NCBI GenBank assembly: GCA_964523105.1
Contig: CAZFZN010000020.1
Location: 62,001 to 126,000 of the forward strand
DNA length: 64,000 nucleotides
Reading direction: 5' to 3'
DNA from: V1-33 sp964523105
Lineage (GTDB): Bacteria > Verrucomicrobiota > Verrucomicrobiia > Verrucomicrobiales > V1-33
In this document: one piece after another, positions 1 to 9,078 of the stretch
How positions within the stretch are numbered: the stretch's first letter is position 1
How the letters are laid out: each line of letters opens with the position of its first letter
The notes under the pieces: generated by a model
Database searches by the model: none
Seen by the model: only the letters and a program-made list of their open reading frames with translations
What the model was told of the DNA's origin: nothing
Position numbers and translations under genes: made by a program

Positions 1-2053
1 TGTCGGGCGGCAGCGGTTCCCCCATGAGCCATCGCGCCAGCGTTTGCAGGAAGTCGCCGTAGGCCGGCCATGCCCTGACACTTTCCGAAAACTCTCCGCC
101 GAGCGGAAAACTCACCGCCGCCGTGCGCCCTGCACCGCGCCGGCCCCATGCGACGAGCGGGGCGTTGTATTCATCTTTTGTCAGGAGCGACTGCGAGGCC
201 CAGTCGCGCAGGTAACTCAGATTGTAGCCATCCACCCGGGCCAGCCACGGCATCGCCTGCTGCGAAATTTCCTGCCAGCCGCCGCTGGACTGCGTCGCCA
301 CCGGATCGGTGACGAACGTCTGCCGCGTCACGGCGAGTGTTTCGGCGGTGAACAGATTTGGCACGTCCTCCGGCCGGTCGGTGAAAAAGATGCGCCCCTT
401 GCCGCGCGCGGCCACATCTTTGAGGAAATCCGCATCCGTGTCCTGTTCGGTGCCGAGGGCGATGACACTGCACGTCGCGCCCTCCTTCGTCGCCTCTTCG
501 AGCAGCGACTGGTAGTCATCGCCCGGCCCGTCGCCCGGCTGCTCGGCATCGGCGGCATCGGCGAAAAGGATGATGTGCCGCGTGCCGTTGCCCGTGCCGC
601 GGAGCGCTTTCCATGCGGCTTTGAGTGCATTGTAGCAAAAGATGCCGCCGCCGCCGCTCGTGATGCGCCGTGCCATGTCCATCATGTCGTTCTTGTTCGA
701 CTCCGTGCCAATCTGCTCCATGGGCACCATCTCGTGCGCCTCGCTGTCCACGGCGAACACGGCCACGCTGTCCTGATAACCCATGAACTCGATCGCCTTC
801 GCCGAGCCCTCGTTCGCCAGATACATTTTCGTGCCGCCGCCTGCCACTCCCGCGGCCATGCTGCCGGAGCGGTCCAGGGCGATGGCGATGCTCGCGGTCA
901 GTTTCCGCTGATCTTTCTTCAACTCCATGCTCACCGGCAGCAGTTCATCCACCGCCGAGTGAAAGTAGCCGCCGGCGCCAAAGCTCCGCTTTCCCCCTGC
1001 CATCAGCAGCGCGCCGCCCTGACCGGTGACGAAAAAATCCAGCGACGCCAGGAAATCCGCCGGCACGTCCCATGCCGGCACGTTGTTGAAGATGACACCC
1101 TTGCAGCCTGACAACTGCCCCGCCTGGAGCGTGCGCGGAGAGTCCACCACCTCCACGTTGAATTGCCTGCCGAGCACCGCCGCCAGCGGATCGTCCGTGT
1201 AGCCCGTCACCAGCAGCAGCCGCGGTCCGCCGGTGATCTCGATCCATGCCTCGCTGTGATTGTTCCCCGGATGCGTGTCCTGCGGCGGCGTGATGCGCGC
1301 CTCATAGCGGAAGGAACCCGTCGCGCCCGCGCGGTCCGTGAACCGCGCCACGCCGCGGCCTTTGGTCAGCGCGACTTTCGAATCCAGCACGCTCGCGCCG
1401 TTTTTCAGTATCGTTACCGGCACCTCGCCGTCGCGGGGTCCGGTCACTTCCACCTCGATGAGAAACGGCTCGCCGCTCTGCACACGCACCGGCATTTGCA
1501 GCCGGCGCACGCGAAAGTCATCGCCCGGCGGCTCCGGCAGCAGGCGCAGGTCCAGCGGGATGTTCTCCTTCACCAGCCGGTCCGCGACATTTGCCAGCGA
1601 CTCGGTGCTGTAGCCGTCGGTGAAAACCAGAATACGCGACGGTTTGTCAGGCTGGCGCAGCGCGATGATGCTCTCCAGTGCCAGGGCGGTGCGCGTCAGC
1701 TTGCGGCTGCCGGTGAACGCGCCGCCTCCGTTCGCGTCCTGCGGCACCGCATCCATCGCAAAATCCACCAGATGCAATTCATCGTCGCGGCTGCGGACTG
1801 ACGACTTGAGCAGTTTGGTCCACTCCGGCAGCCCGCGGTCCACGCGGTCCTCCGTGCTCTCCGAACGGTCCAGCAGCACCCACAGGTCCATCCCGTCCTG
1901 CTGCATCCGCGCCTGCGGCCGCGCCAGCAGCACCACGATGAGAAGCAGCGCCCCCGCCCGCAGCGGCCGCCACAGCGCCAGCCCGCGCCACAGCCATCCC
2001 GCCAGCGCCAACGCCGGAATGAGCCACAGCCATGCGGGGGTTTGGAAGGTCAT
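1..2053 (-). CDS. VWA domain membrane protein (BatA-like, glutamine-amidotransferase-like), 3' end outside window
   Basis: The minus-strand frame is open from an ATG at 2053 to the left edge (684 codons seen), so the C-terminus is missing. The N-terminus has two hydrophobic helices (about residues 5-40, ending LLARPQ), followed by a first von Willebrand A-like segment (LLDRSESTEDR). A second VWA domain has an intact MIDAS motif, DRSGS at residues 394-398. Between them lies a class I glutamine-amidotransferase-like segment (LLLVTGYTDDP). This order matches the large BatA/aerotolerance-type VWA proteins of PVC and Bacteroidota bacteria, which sit in the inner membrane and are often near MoxR ATPase and DUF58 genes; none of these partners is visible. 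Several long frames on the opposite strand here are shadows. The family call is firm; the biological role is unknown. Confidence 0.85.
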   Translation of the reverse strand, partial: MTFQTPAWLWLIPALALAGWLWRGLALWRPLRAGALLLIVVLLARPQARMQQDGMDLWVLLDRSESTEDRVDRGLPEWTKLLKSSVRSRDDELHLVDFAMDAVPQDANGGGAFTGSRKLTRTALALESIIALRQPDKPSRILVFTDGYSTESLANVADRLVKENIPLDLRLLPEPPGDDFRVRRLQMPVRVQSGEPFLIEVEVTGPRDGEVPVTILKNGASVLDSKVALTKGRGVARFTDRAGATGSFRYEARITPPQDTHPGNNHSEAWIEITGGPRLLLVTGYTDDPLAAVLGRQFNVEVVDSPRTLQAGQLSGCKGVIFNNVPAWDVPADFLASLDFFVTGQGGALLMAGGKRSFGAGGYFHSAVDELLPVSMELKKDQRKLTASIAIALDRSGSMAAGVAGGGTKMYLANEGSAKAIEFMGYQDSVAVFAVDSEAHEMVPMEQIGTESNKNDMMDMARRITSGGGGIFCYNALKAAWKALRGTGNGTRHIILFADAADAEQPGDGPGDDYQSLLEEATKEGATCSVIALGTEQDTDADFLKDVAARGKGRIFFTDRPEDVPNLFTAETLAVTRQTFVTDPVATQSSGGWQEISQQAMPWLARVDGYNLSYLRDWASQSLLTKDEYNAPLVAWGRRGAGRTAAVSFPLGGEFSESVRAWPAYGDFLQTLARWLMGEPLPPD

Positions 2054-2174
2054 GGGCAGGAAATGACGGGATTTACTCCCGGGAGATGAGACATTCCAGC
2101 AGGATCGTCAGAGTGATTTCCGGGCGGCGGAGCAATTCGAGTGACCTGAGGCAATTCGGGTGTAAGTCCCTGAC

Positions 2175-2969
2175 ATGGAAATTCACGAAAGCATCCGCGC
2201 CCACAACCGCGCAGCCTGGGACCGCAAAGTCGCGGCTGGCGACGAATGGACGCGTCCGGTGACGCCGGAGCAAACAGAGGCGGCGCGGCGCGGGGAGTGG
2301 AGCATCGTGCTCACTCCGGTGAAACCGGTGCCGCGGGAATGGTTTGGCACCTGTTGGCCGGATTGCGATGTGTTGTGCCTCGCCGGCGGCGGCGGGCAGC
2401 AGGGGCCTCTTCTCGCTGCGGCGGGGGCGAGGGTGACGGTGTTCGACAATTCTCCGGCGCAGCTCGCGCAGGATGAAATGGTGGCCCGGCGCGACGGGCT
2501 CGTGCTGCGCACCATGGAGGGCGATGCCGCGGATCTGGGTGTCTTTGCCGGCGCGAGCTTCGACCTCATCGTGCATCCGGTTTCGAACTGCTTCATGCCC
2601 GACGTGCTGCCGGTGTGGCGTGAATGTTATCGCGTGCTCCGTCCGGGCGGCGCGCTGCTCAGCGGCATCTGCCATCCCGCGACTTACCTGCTCGATCTGG
2701 GAGCGGAGGCGCGCGGAGAAATCGTGGTGCGCCATACGCTGCCCTATGCCGACATCACGCACCTCACCGCGGAGGAGCGCGCCCGCATTCTGCCCGGCGA
2801 GCCGCTGGAATACAGTCACACGCTGGAAACGCAGATCGGCGGGCAGCTCGCCGCTGGATTTCTCATGGCCGGATTCTACGAGGACAACTGGCGCACAACG
2901 GACGGGCATCCGCTCGCGGCGCACATGCCGTGCTTCTTTGCCACAAGGGCGGTGAATCCTGGTGCCTGA
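2175..2969 (+). CDS. class I SAM-dependent methyltransferase
   Basis: 264 residues. A Rossmann-type SAM site is visible: motif I VLCLAGGGGQQG (about residues 66-77), an acidic end of strand 2 in VTVFDNSPAQ, an acidic loop EGDAADLG and a motif-IV-like SFDLIVHPVSNCF. The late RPGGALLSGICHP is typical of methyltransferase family 11. The ATG at 2175 begins MEIHESIRAHNRAAWD, the usual start of the many small methyltransferases with an N-terminal 'NxxAWD' helix. The substrate cannot be read from the sequence. It stands alone: the neighbour on the left is divergent and the one on the right is convergent. Confidence 0.85.
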   Translation: MEIHESIRAHNRAAWDRKVAAGDEWTRPVTPEQTEAARRGEWSIVLTPVKPVPREWFGTCWPDCDVLCLAGGGGQQGPLLAAAGARVTVFDNSPAQLAQDEMVARRDGLVLRTMEGDAADLGVFAGASFDLIVHPVSNCFMPDVLPVWRECYRVLRPGGALLSGICHPATYLLDLGAEARGEIVVRHTLPYADITHLTAEERARILPGEPLEYSHTLETQIGGQLAAGFLMAGFYEDNWRTTDGHPLAAHMPCFFATRAVNPGA

Positions 2970-3048
2970 TTTTGGAGTATGGACCCGGCAGGACGCGGCT
3001 GCGGGGCCTGCCAGGATTGAGAGCCATGATGCGTGAGACGGGCGGCGT

Positions 3049-4281
3049 TCAAAGTTCCCGCACCCGGCAGGGCGCGCCCTGGATTTGCTCCAGTTTGTCC
3101 AGCAAATCAGCGGTCAGGAGTTCGACCATCCCGGTCGGCAGCTCACCCTCGACGGTCATTTGGATGGAGTAGTCGCCCCGGTCGCTGTAGCGCACCGTGA
3201 TGCCCTCCACGCTGATGCGCTTGGTGCCGAAGTCGCTTTCGTCAGGAGCCAGCTTTTCGTGCGGCACCGGCGGGACGAACAGGCTGTCGAACAGCGCGCG
3301 GTCAACATTCATCCCCTGCTCGCGCAGCCTGTCTTCCGTCGCCTGGTCCCGCTGCTTCATTTCCTCCATCATGCGGCGCATCTCCCCCTGGTCTGCATCA
3401 GGACAATCATCGCTGGAACCGGGGGAAATAAAATCCAGTCCGCCGAGGGATTCAAACAGCCGGGTAACGCAGTTCGCCAGTTCCCAGAGGTGGAGACGGC
3501 TTCCATCCTGCCGCAGGAACTCCCGCCGCGGCCACTCCCGGCGGGTGAGCCGCTCCCAGCGCCAGTCGGCGAGCCACAGCCGCCAGTCGTCAATGTTTTC
3601 GCGCAGGGAGGCATCGTCATCTGTCGCCGGATCAACGAGGCCGCCGGTGACAGTGATGGATTGTCCGTCTGCGGCGAGTTGCGCCGTATGATTATGCAGC
3701 CAGCCAGGTGCTTCACCGGTGCAGGGAACGGGACGAATCCTCCATGTGTCGGGTTCCAGTATGACGACCTGCGTCACGCCGGCCTGACGCTGCGCCGGAT
3801 AGCCAAGATTTCCGATCAGCACGATCCCCTCACCGGTGAGCGTGGCGGTGTGGAAGTCTGTGGGCGGGAAGACATCCTCAGGATAGCCGTAGATTTCGAT
3901 GCGTCCGTCGAGGTGGCGCACCACCACGTCGTTGTAGATGTAGAAGTCAGGGTCGTAGTGATCCTCGTGTTCGCCGGCGATGAAGACGACCCGCCGGTCC
4001 GGAAGCTGCACTGCCGGACAGCCAAAGCGGTCGAAGCACCACGCCGGTCCGGCATCGAAGGATGCGGGGCCGCCGAACCGTTTCGTTGCGGACCAGGCAC
4101 TCACCGCGGTGCGGATCAGCCAGTCCCAGAGGGGATTGTCCATGCGCTCCGGATTCGCCGTGCCGCGGCGCGGGGCGCGCCATGCCGCGTAAACTCCGGG
4201 CGTGATCGCCAGGGCGTCGAGTGCATTGTCGTCATCGAGTTCGATGCCGGTGCGGGCGGTGAATTCCTCCGGGTCAGTCAT
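3049..4281 (-). CDS. hypothetical protein with kelch-like segments
   Basis: 410 residues from an ATG at 4281, without a signal peptide. The middle contains two kelch-like strands: DFHTATLTGEGIVLIGN around residues 145-165 and HNHTAQLAADGQSITVTGG around 195-215. The first third is rich in Trp and Asp (NPLWDWLIRTAVSAW, EHEDHYDPDFYIYNDVVV). The last third is a charged helix (GEMRRMMEEMKQRDQATEDRL) followed by a small beta domain. A partial galactose-oxidase/kelch propeller in the cytoplasm is the best guess. I do not recognise the family. It is transcribed alone, divergent from the Hcp-like pair at 4473. Confidence 0.7.
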   Translation of the reverse strand: MTDPEEFTARTGIELDDDNALDALAITPGVYAAWRAPRRGTANPERMDNPLWDWLIRTAVSAWSATKRFGGPASFDAGPAWCFDRFGCPAVQLPDRRVVFIAGEHEDHYDPDFYIYNDVVVRHLDGRIEIYGYPEDVFPPTDFHTATLTGEGIVLIGNLGYPAQRQAGVTQVVILEPDTWRIRPVPCTGEAPGWLHNHTAQLAADGQSITVTGGLVDPATDDDASLRENIDDWRLWLADWRWERLTRREWPRREFLRQDGSRLHLWELANCVTRLFESLGGLDFISPGSSDDCPDADQGEMRRMMEEMKQRDQATEDRLREQGMNVDRALFDSLFVPPVPHEKLAPDESDFGTKRISVEGITVRYSDRGDYSIQMTVEGELPTGMVELLTADLLDKLEQIQGAPCRVREL

Positions 4282-4472
4282 GACGTGGCGTTAGCGCAAT
4301 TCGGGCCGGAGGCCAGCCCAATCGCCGGGGGAGCCGGGTGGTGGCGCAGATTCAGCGATTTTATTCCAAACGCCCGGCGGCAAATCCCCAACAAGTGAGA
4401 GTGCGCGTCTCCGCAGCGGACGGCGCGCCGTAATTCAGTCCAAACCAAATCCACTGACAACCCAAACTCACG

Positions 4473-5027
4473 ATGAAAAAGAAAATGCTCGCCGCCATGA
4501 CGGCCGTCCTCACCTGTGCCGCCCCGCTGGCGCACGCCGCGTCCGATTACCTGCTGGAAATTGATGGCATCAAAGGGGAATCCAGCGATGACGTGCACAA
4601 GGATGCGATCAAGATCGAATCGTTCAGCTGGGGGGCCAGCAATCCCACCGCGAGTGGCGGCGGGGCGGGGAAGGTCTCTTTTCAGGATCTCCACTTCACG
4701 ACCAAAGTGAGCAAAGCCAGTCCGCAACTGCTGATGGCCTGCGCGGCGGGAACGCCGATCCGCAAGGCCACCATTTTCATCCGCCAGACGGGCGGTCAGC
4801 AGGAGGCCGGTGAGCAGACCTATCTCAAGTACGAACTGGAGAATGTAAAGATCACCTCCTATTCCGTCAGCGGCAGTTCCGCCGCATCTGCAACGGGTGC
4901 GGTGACCACGGGAACTCTTCCCGCCGATTCGATCCGGATCTCCTTCACGCGCCTCACGATAAGTTATGCCGGAGGCGACGGCACCGTCACCAGCGGCTCG
5001 GCGGAGCTGACCCTGACACCGCAGTGA
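4473..5027 (+). CDS. Hcp-family (type VI tube fold) protein with signal peptide
   Basis: 184 residues. An N-terminal Sec signal peptide (MKKKMLAAMTAVLTCAAPLAHAA) precedes a complete Hcp1-family beta-barrel: DYLLEIDGIKGESSD, IKIESFSWGAS, VSFQDLHFTTKVSKASPQLL, ATIFIRQTGG and YELENVKITSYSVSG. These match the Hcp order of first strand, 'SxxWG', 'hxKxxDxaSPxL' and 'yxLxnvxItsyxxs'. Hcp of type VI secretion systems forms hexameric cytoplasmic rings and normally has no Sec signal; this one should reach the periplasm or beyond. No TssB, TssC, VgrG or ClpV gene is in the window. A second Hcp-like gene follows at once, so the two are probably one operon. Confidence 0.85.
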   Translation: MKKKMLAAMTAVLTCAAPLAHAASDYLLEIDGIKGESSDDVHKDAIKIESFSWGASNPTASGGGAGKVSFQDLHFTTKVSKASPQLLMACAAGTPIRKATIFIRQTGGQQEAGEQTYLKYELENVKITSYSVSGSSAASATGAVTTGTLPADSIRISFTRLTISYAGGDGTVTSGSAELTLTPQ

Positions 5028-5047
5028 ATTCAGGCAGACCGCGCGCC

Positions 5048-5797
5048 ATGAAAGCCATTTCCCGGATCCTGTCCCTGCTGCCGTGCCGGTGGAGCGCGGG
5101 GATCATTCTGCTGACGGCCGCCGTCAGTCCCTGTTCCGGCGCTGCCGGGGTCTATATGAAACTCGACGGCGTCGAAGCGTGGTCGGTGCTCACCGGCGCT
5201 TCCTCGGACTTAAAAGCGGCCACGCCGGAGGAACCGGCAGTGACGTCCGGCTTGCGCCTCACCAAGCGCCCTGACCAAACGAGTCCGCTGCTCCTGAAAG
5301 CCTGCGGGACCGGCGCGCCGGTGCGCCGCCTCACGCTCGCCTGGCGCGATGCCGCAGGCACCGTCTTTCGCATCACACTGGAGAATGTGTTCGTCACGTC
5401 CTTCTCCGCGCAGACGGACCGGGCCACGCCGCCGGAGTTGCTGGAAGAGTGTGCGCTCCGCTTCACAAGAGTGGAATGGTCGTGGTTCGGAGCGGAGGGA
5501 GCGGAAAACGCCGCGGGCGGTACCGGGGTGGAACTGGACGCACTCACGCAGCAGGCGGCGGAGAAAACCTATCAACCTTTCCGCGCCACGGTGGAACGCC
5601 GCGCCGGCCAGCAGCCGGGGCTGCGGGTGACCTGTCCCGTGGAGCGCGGCCGCACCTATCGTCTCAGCGCCAGCACCGGGCTGGATGGCCAGTGGGTGCG
5701 GCTGGATGAATTCACCGCCGCCGAAGACGGTGTTATGGAACGACTGCTCAACGAAGGCGCGGCAAGGCTCTTTCTGCGCGTCGAGGCGCTCGACTGA
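5048..5797 (+). CDS. second, divergent Hcp-like exported protein with C-terminal beta module
   Basis: 249 residues from the ATG at 5048, which gives a good signal peptide (WSAGIILLTAAVSPCSGAAG). An in-frame GTG at 5024 would overlap the previous stop by 4 bases. Residues about 35-165 keep a degraded Hcp pattern (VYMKLDGVEAWS, LRLTKRPDQTSPLLLKAC, FRITLENVFVTSFSAQ), so it probably arose by duplication of the upstream gene. The last 60 residues form an extra beta module (RVTCPVERGRTYRLSASTGLDG, ending ARLFLRVEALD) resembling the tails of other secreted proteins here. A rho-independent terminator follows at 5814. Confidence 0.7.
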   Translation: MKAISRILSLLPCRWSAGIILLTAAVSPCSGAAGVYMKLDGVEAWSVLTGASSDLKAATPEEPAVTSGLRLTKRPDQTSPLLLKACGTGAPVRRLTLAWRDAAGTVFRITLENVFVTSFSAQTDRATPPELLEECALRFTRVEWSWFGAEGAENAAGGTGVELDALTQQAAEKTYQPFRATVERRAGQQPGLRVTCPVERGRTYRLSASTGLDGQWVRLDEFTAAEDGVMERLLNEGAARLFLRVEALD

Positions 5798-5813
5798 TCC
5801 CCCAAAACGGCGC

Positions 5814-5852
5814 AGGCGGTGCTGCGGAACTCGCGGCACCGCCTTTGTTTTT
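5814..5852 (+). terminator. rho-independent terminator of the Hcp-like pair
   Basis: AGGCGGTGC (5814-5822) and GCACCGCCT (5836-5844) form a perfect 9-bp stem with a 13-nt loop, followed by a T-rich tract (TTGTTTTT). It lies 17 bases after the second Hcp-like stop and just before the end of the convergent ykgJ-like gene. Confidence 0.75.
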
Positions 5853-5864
5853 GGAGTGCGGCGA

Positions 5865-6605
5865 TCACGCGGACGGCGCCGTGCTTTTCCCGAGAGCCTG
5901 GAGAAACGCCTCGATGTGCTGCGGCCCGGTGCGTTCCGGCGCAGCATCGGGAGGCAACTCCGCGAAGGCGAGCGATTCGATCAGCGGCATCCATGCCACC
6001 TGACCGTCCGGGGACACACTGCGCGCAAACACATTCCAGACGCGCGCCGGCATGGCCACTTTCTGCACCTGACCGGAGCCGACCGCGGCGCAGGCCGCCG
6101 GCGGCGAGGTCACCAGATACTCGCGGCACACGAGCGGACGGTCGGCGTGGATGGAGCAGCTTTCGTCCTCCAGAAAAGGGCAGGGGACACCGGTGCGGAA
6201 ATAAGTGAGACCATACTCGCGGTAGGCCGGCTTGTCATTGTCAGGATGCCCTGCGGGAATGGCGCCGGCTTCCGCCATGCGGGCGCGCGCAGCGTCGAAT
6301 TTTGCCCGCACGGCGGCGGCGCGTTCGGGTGGCAGGGCGTTCACGACCGCGGCCAGGTGCCGCGCCTCGACCGGCGACACCGGCACCATCTGGCGGCAGC
6401 AGGCGCCGCAGCCTTTGGCGCAGGAAATCCGCAGGCCCGCGGCTTCCACCCGGGCCGTGGCCAGGGCCGTCACCCGGTCGGCGAAACGCTGCACGTCGGG
6501 CAGCACTTCGCACGGGTCGCACGGTCCTGACGGCACGGAGAACGTAATATCCATGACGGCGTCGCCCAGTTTGAGCCGTCCCTGTCCGGTGATTTTTTCT
6601 GACAT
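5865..6605 (-). CDS. YkgJ-family cysteine-cluster protein
   Basis: 246 residues from the ATG at 6605; the open frame continues upstream through rlmN only as a shadow. The YkgJ/CxxCxxCC cluster is clear: CAKGCGACCRQMVPVSPVEA around residues 60-80, then a distal CPFLEDESCSIHADRPLVCREY. Family members bind zinc or an iron-sulfur centre through these cysteines; function is poorly known. It starts 32 bases after the rlmN stop on the same strand, so the two are likely co-transcribed. Confidence 0.8.
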   Translation of the reverse strand: MSEKITGQGRLKLGDAVMDITFSVPSGPCDPCEVLPDVQRFADRVTALATARVEAAGLRISCAKGCGACCRQMVPVSPVEARHLAAVVNALPPERAAAVRAKFDAARARMAEAGAIPAGHPDNDKPAYREYGLTYFRTGVPCPFLEDESCSIHADRPLVCREYLVTSPPAACAAVGSGQVQKVAMPARVWNVFARSVSPDGQVAWMPLIESLAFAELPPDAAPERTGPQHIEAFLQALGKSTAPSA

Positions 6606-6637
6606 GCCGTTATTCTGCCCGCGCTGCGCATGGAGTG

Positions 6638-7705
6638 TCAATGACCCACCAGCGCCACTGTGCGCGTGGCGCGCCGCGCACTGCGCAACTGCCCGCAGCC
6701 GGCGCTGACATCGATGCCGCGGCGCTGGCGCACGGTGACCGGCAGGCCCGCATCCAGCAGGACCTGCTGGAAGGATTCCACGACAGCATCGTCCGGCGGC
6801 GTGCCGTCGTAGCCGTCGGTCACATTCAACGGGATGAGATTCACCTGCACATCCATGCCGCGGAGCAGGGCGGCGAGCTGGCGGGCGTGTTCCGGCGAGT
6901 CGTTGCGTCCGGCAATCATGGTCCACGCAATGAAGACGCGCTGACGCTGGCGCGCGGAGTATTCGCGGCAGGCGGACATGAGATCGGCGAGCGGCCAGCG
7001 GCGGTTCACGGGCAGCAGGGCACTGCGTTCCCCGTCGGTGGCGGCGTGGAGGCTGACGGCGAGATGATAGCGACGCGGATGCTGCGCCAGCTGGAGAATG
7101 CCGGGCACGTGGCCCACAGTACTGATGGAAATGCGAGCCGGTCCCGTGTTCAGTCCGCGGGTGTCGGTGATGATCTCCAGCGCGTGCATGACGGCGTCGA
7201 AATTGGCGAGCGGCTCGCCCATGCCCATGAGCACGAGATTGCGCACGCGTTCGTTGAGGACTTGCCGCGCATGACGCTCCACGTGCAGGGCCTGAGCGAC
7301 GATCTCTCCGGCGGTGAGATTCCTGACAAACCCCATCTGCCCCGTGGCGCAAAAGACACAGCCCATGGCGCAGCCGGCCTGGGTGCTGAGACAGGCGGTG
7401 CGCCTTCCGGGGAACCCCATGAGCACGCTCTCGATTTCCTGACCGTCGCGCAGGCGCAGGAGGAACTTCATCGTCCAGCCGTCGCCGCTGGGCGTTTCGC
7501 AGACGGTCTGCGGCTGTTCCGTGAGGGGGTGTGGCTGTGCCTCTAGCCAGCGACGCAGCGGCGGAGGCAGCGGGGCGCCGGCAAGGTCCGTGCACAGTTC
7601 CCGGTGCAGCGTTCGGAAAAGCGTGCGCGCGTGAGCCGGCCGCACGCCGTCGTCTGCAAGACGCGACTGCATCTGCGGGAAGGTCAGGTCGTGGAGAGTG
7701 CTCAT
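6638..7705 (-). CDS. rlmN: 23S rRNA (adenine-2503-C2)-methyltransferase, radical SAM
   Basis: 355 residues, the usual size, from the ATG at 7705 (MSTLHDLTF). The radical-SAM cluster motif CxxxCxxC is CAMGCVFC, preceded by ACLSTQAG. The SAM-binding GMGEPL follows in NLVLMGMGEPLANFD, then ISISTVGHVPGI and LAVSLHAATDGERSALLPVN. The C-terminal methyl-carrying cysteine is in GIDVSAGCGQLRSA. RlmN methylates A2503 of 23S rRNA and A37 of some tRNAs in the cytoplasm. These residues are shared by RlmN and Cfr; RlmN is the sensible call for a lone chromosomal gene. Confidence 0.92.
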   Translation of the reverse strand: MSTLHDLTFPQMQSRLADDGVRPAHARTLFRTLHRELCTDLAGAPLPPPLRRWLEAQPHPLTEQPQTVCETPSGDGWTMKFLLRLRDGQEIESVLMGFPGRRTACLSTQAGCAMGCVFCATGQMGFVRNLTAGEIVAQALHVERHARQVLNERVRNLVLMGMGEPLANFDAVMHALEIITDTRGLNTGPARISISTVGHVPGILQLAQHPRRYHLAVSLHAATDGERSALLPVNRRWPLADLMSACREYSARQRQRVFIAWTMIAGRNDSPEHARQLAALLRGMDVQVNLIPLNVTDGYDGTPPDDAVVESFQQVLLDAGLPVTVRQRRGIDVSAGCGQLRSARRATRTVALVGH

Positions 7706-7718
7706 GAGGGGAAGTAGA

Positions 7719-7747
7719 ACCACGGATGGCCGCGGAGGAACACGGAT
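7719..7747. repeat. half copy of a dispersed inverted-repeat element
   Basis: The stretch beginning ACCACGGATGG and ending AACACGGAT matches the left arm of the full elements at 10872 and 12731 with a few differences. No matching right arm lies in the 100 bases that follow. It sits in the 134-bp gap between rlmN and opcA, upstream of the rlmN start. Confidence 0.55.
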
Positions 7748-7839
7748 TTCCTTGGAGGCGGGCAGAGCAGGGAAGAGGCTTTGTTGCCTGTCGCCCCGTC
7801 AAATGAAGCTGACTTTATCCATCGCAGGCTTGGTGATGT

Positions 7840-8967
7840 TCACAGCATCGCCCGCACCGTTTCCAGCAGGGTGAAGTAGAGTTTCGTGTTACAGCCGCGG
7901 CGGAGGCGTTCGATGACCATTTCCGCGGGCGTGTGGCAGGGAGCGGGGGTGAGGCGTTCCACGGTGCCCGCCGGTGTTTCCACCCGCGACTGGATGAAGC
8001 TGTCGCAGTTGTCCTGACGGATGGCAACACTCAGCTCCGGCCCGAAGAGCGTGACCGAAGGCACGGCGACGTCGGACTCTTTCGCGTCGAAGATCACGCG
8101 CAGTTTCTCGCCGCCGGGGCGCTGAAAAAGGAACGTCGCGGGACCGTCCGCACCTGTCAGGGTCATGCCGGCGCGGTGCATGGCCCACGCGGCGAACATG
8201 CGTCCCGCCAGGGCATGGCCCTGCGCGCAGGAGATGGTCATTTCCTCCGCCGTCGGCAGTCGTGCGAGTGCCGCCGGGTCATCGAAGCACGCGGCCAGCG
8301 CCATGCGCAGGTGGAGCACGCGCGTCCATGCGAGATCGTTGACGCTGAACTCGCCCGCGGCCTGCTGCCATGAGCGCTGCAGGATGTCGAACTGCGGCAG
8401 CGGGTCCCGCCATGCACTGCTGTCGAGCACGAGGCGGTCGATTTCCGTAAAGAGGTGCGGCTCCCAGTTGCCGGAGAATTCGCCCTGCCACCAGAGCGTG
8501 AGCGGGAGGTCGCTGTCCACATGCGCGAAGATGGTGTTGGCCAGGACATTGTGTCCGCAGCCGCGAATGAGAAAGCTGAGCTGCTCGGAGCACACGCTCT
8601 TGTGCCCGCCGTCGCCCAGCTGGCAGTGCGCGGTGATCCACGCACGCACCGACGGCGCATCCGCGGCCGGCTCCACGGCGACGAGCAGGGCGCGGCAGGC
8701 ATGTTCGCGCGTCAGTTCGCGAATGATGTCCGTGTTCTCCGCCAGCGCGTCCCGGCGTTCCGAACAAATGGCGAAATTCATCAGCGAGGCCCGCGTGCGC
8801 GCCTCGTTGTTCTCCCACAGTTCCTTGAGCCGCCGGGGCAGTTGCGGGAGCGTCACTTCTTCGCCCAGTTCCCAGGTCGGCAGGCTGTCGCCGTTCACGC
8901 GGGCCGCGGCATCGGGCTTCCCGGCGGCGGTGGCGGCGGGGTCTGGGGAAAGCGAACTCGGAGTCAT
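7840..8967 (-). CDS. opcA: glucose-6-phosphate dehydrogenase assembly protein OpcA
   Basis: 375 residues from the ATG at 8967 (MTPSSLSPDP); an upstream ATG at 9051 would add 28 low-complexity residues. The OpcA pattern is visible: RASLMNFAICSERRD near the N-terminus, then GGHKSVCSEQLSFLIRGCG, LPLTLWWQGEFSGN, DRLVLDSSAWRDPL and a C-terminal beta domain (VIFDAKESDVAVPSVTLFG). OpcA activates Zwf allosterically in cyanobacteria and actinobacteria. The usual partner genes (zwf, gnd, tal) are not nearby. Placed between rlmN and a ybaK-like gene, all on the minus strand. Confidence 0.82.
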   Translation of the reverse strand: MTPSSLSPDPAATAAGKPDAAARVNGDSLPTWELGEEVTLPQLPRRLKELWENNEARTRASLMNFAICSERRDALAENTDIIRELTREHACRALLVAVEPAADAPSVRAWITAHCQLGDGGHKSVCSEQLSFLIRGCGHNVLANTIFAHVDSDLPLTLWWQGEFSGNWEPHLFTEIDRLVLDSSAWRDPLPQFDILQRSWQQAAGEFSVNDLAWTRVLHLRMALAACFDDPAALARLPTAEEMTISCAQGHALAGRMFAAWAMHRAGMTLTGADGPATFLFQRPGGEKLRVIFDAKESDVAVPSVTLFGPELSVAIRQDNCDSFIQSRVETPAGTVERLTPAPCHTPAEMVIERLRRGCNTKLYFTLLETVRAML

Positions 8968-9078
8968 GGAAATGCAGGCCGGAAAGAGACGATGGCCATC
9001 GCTCCGGTCAGCATCGTTTCTGCCGCTGCGATCCGGGGCGGCAAGAGCCAATCCGGCGCACTGCTCCGGCGCGCCCGT

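Noticed and set aside
44..1801. Long plus-strand frames (355 and 212 codons)
   Set aside because: They are antisense to the VWA protein, whose minus frame is open across the region with recognisable motifs (MIDAS DRSGS). The plus frames are Arg/His-rich without any family features.
4473..5797. Type VI secretion locus
   Set aside because: Only Hcp-like genes are present, with signal peptides; no sheath, baseplate or ATPase genes.
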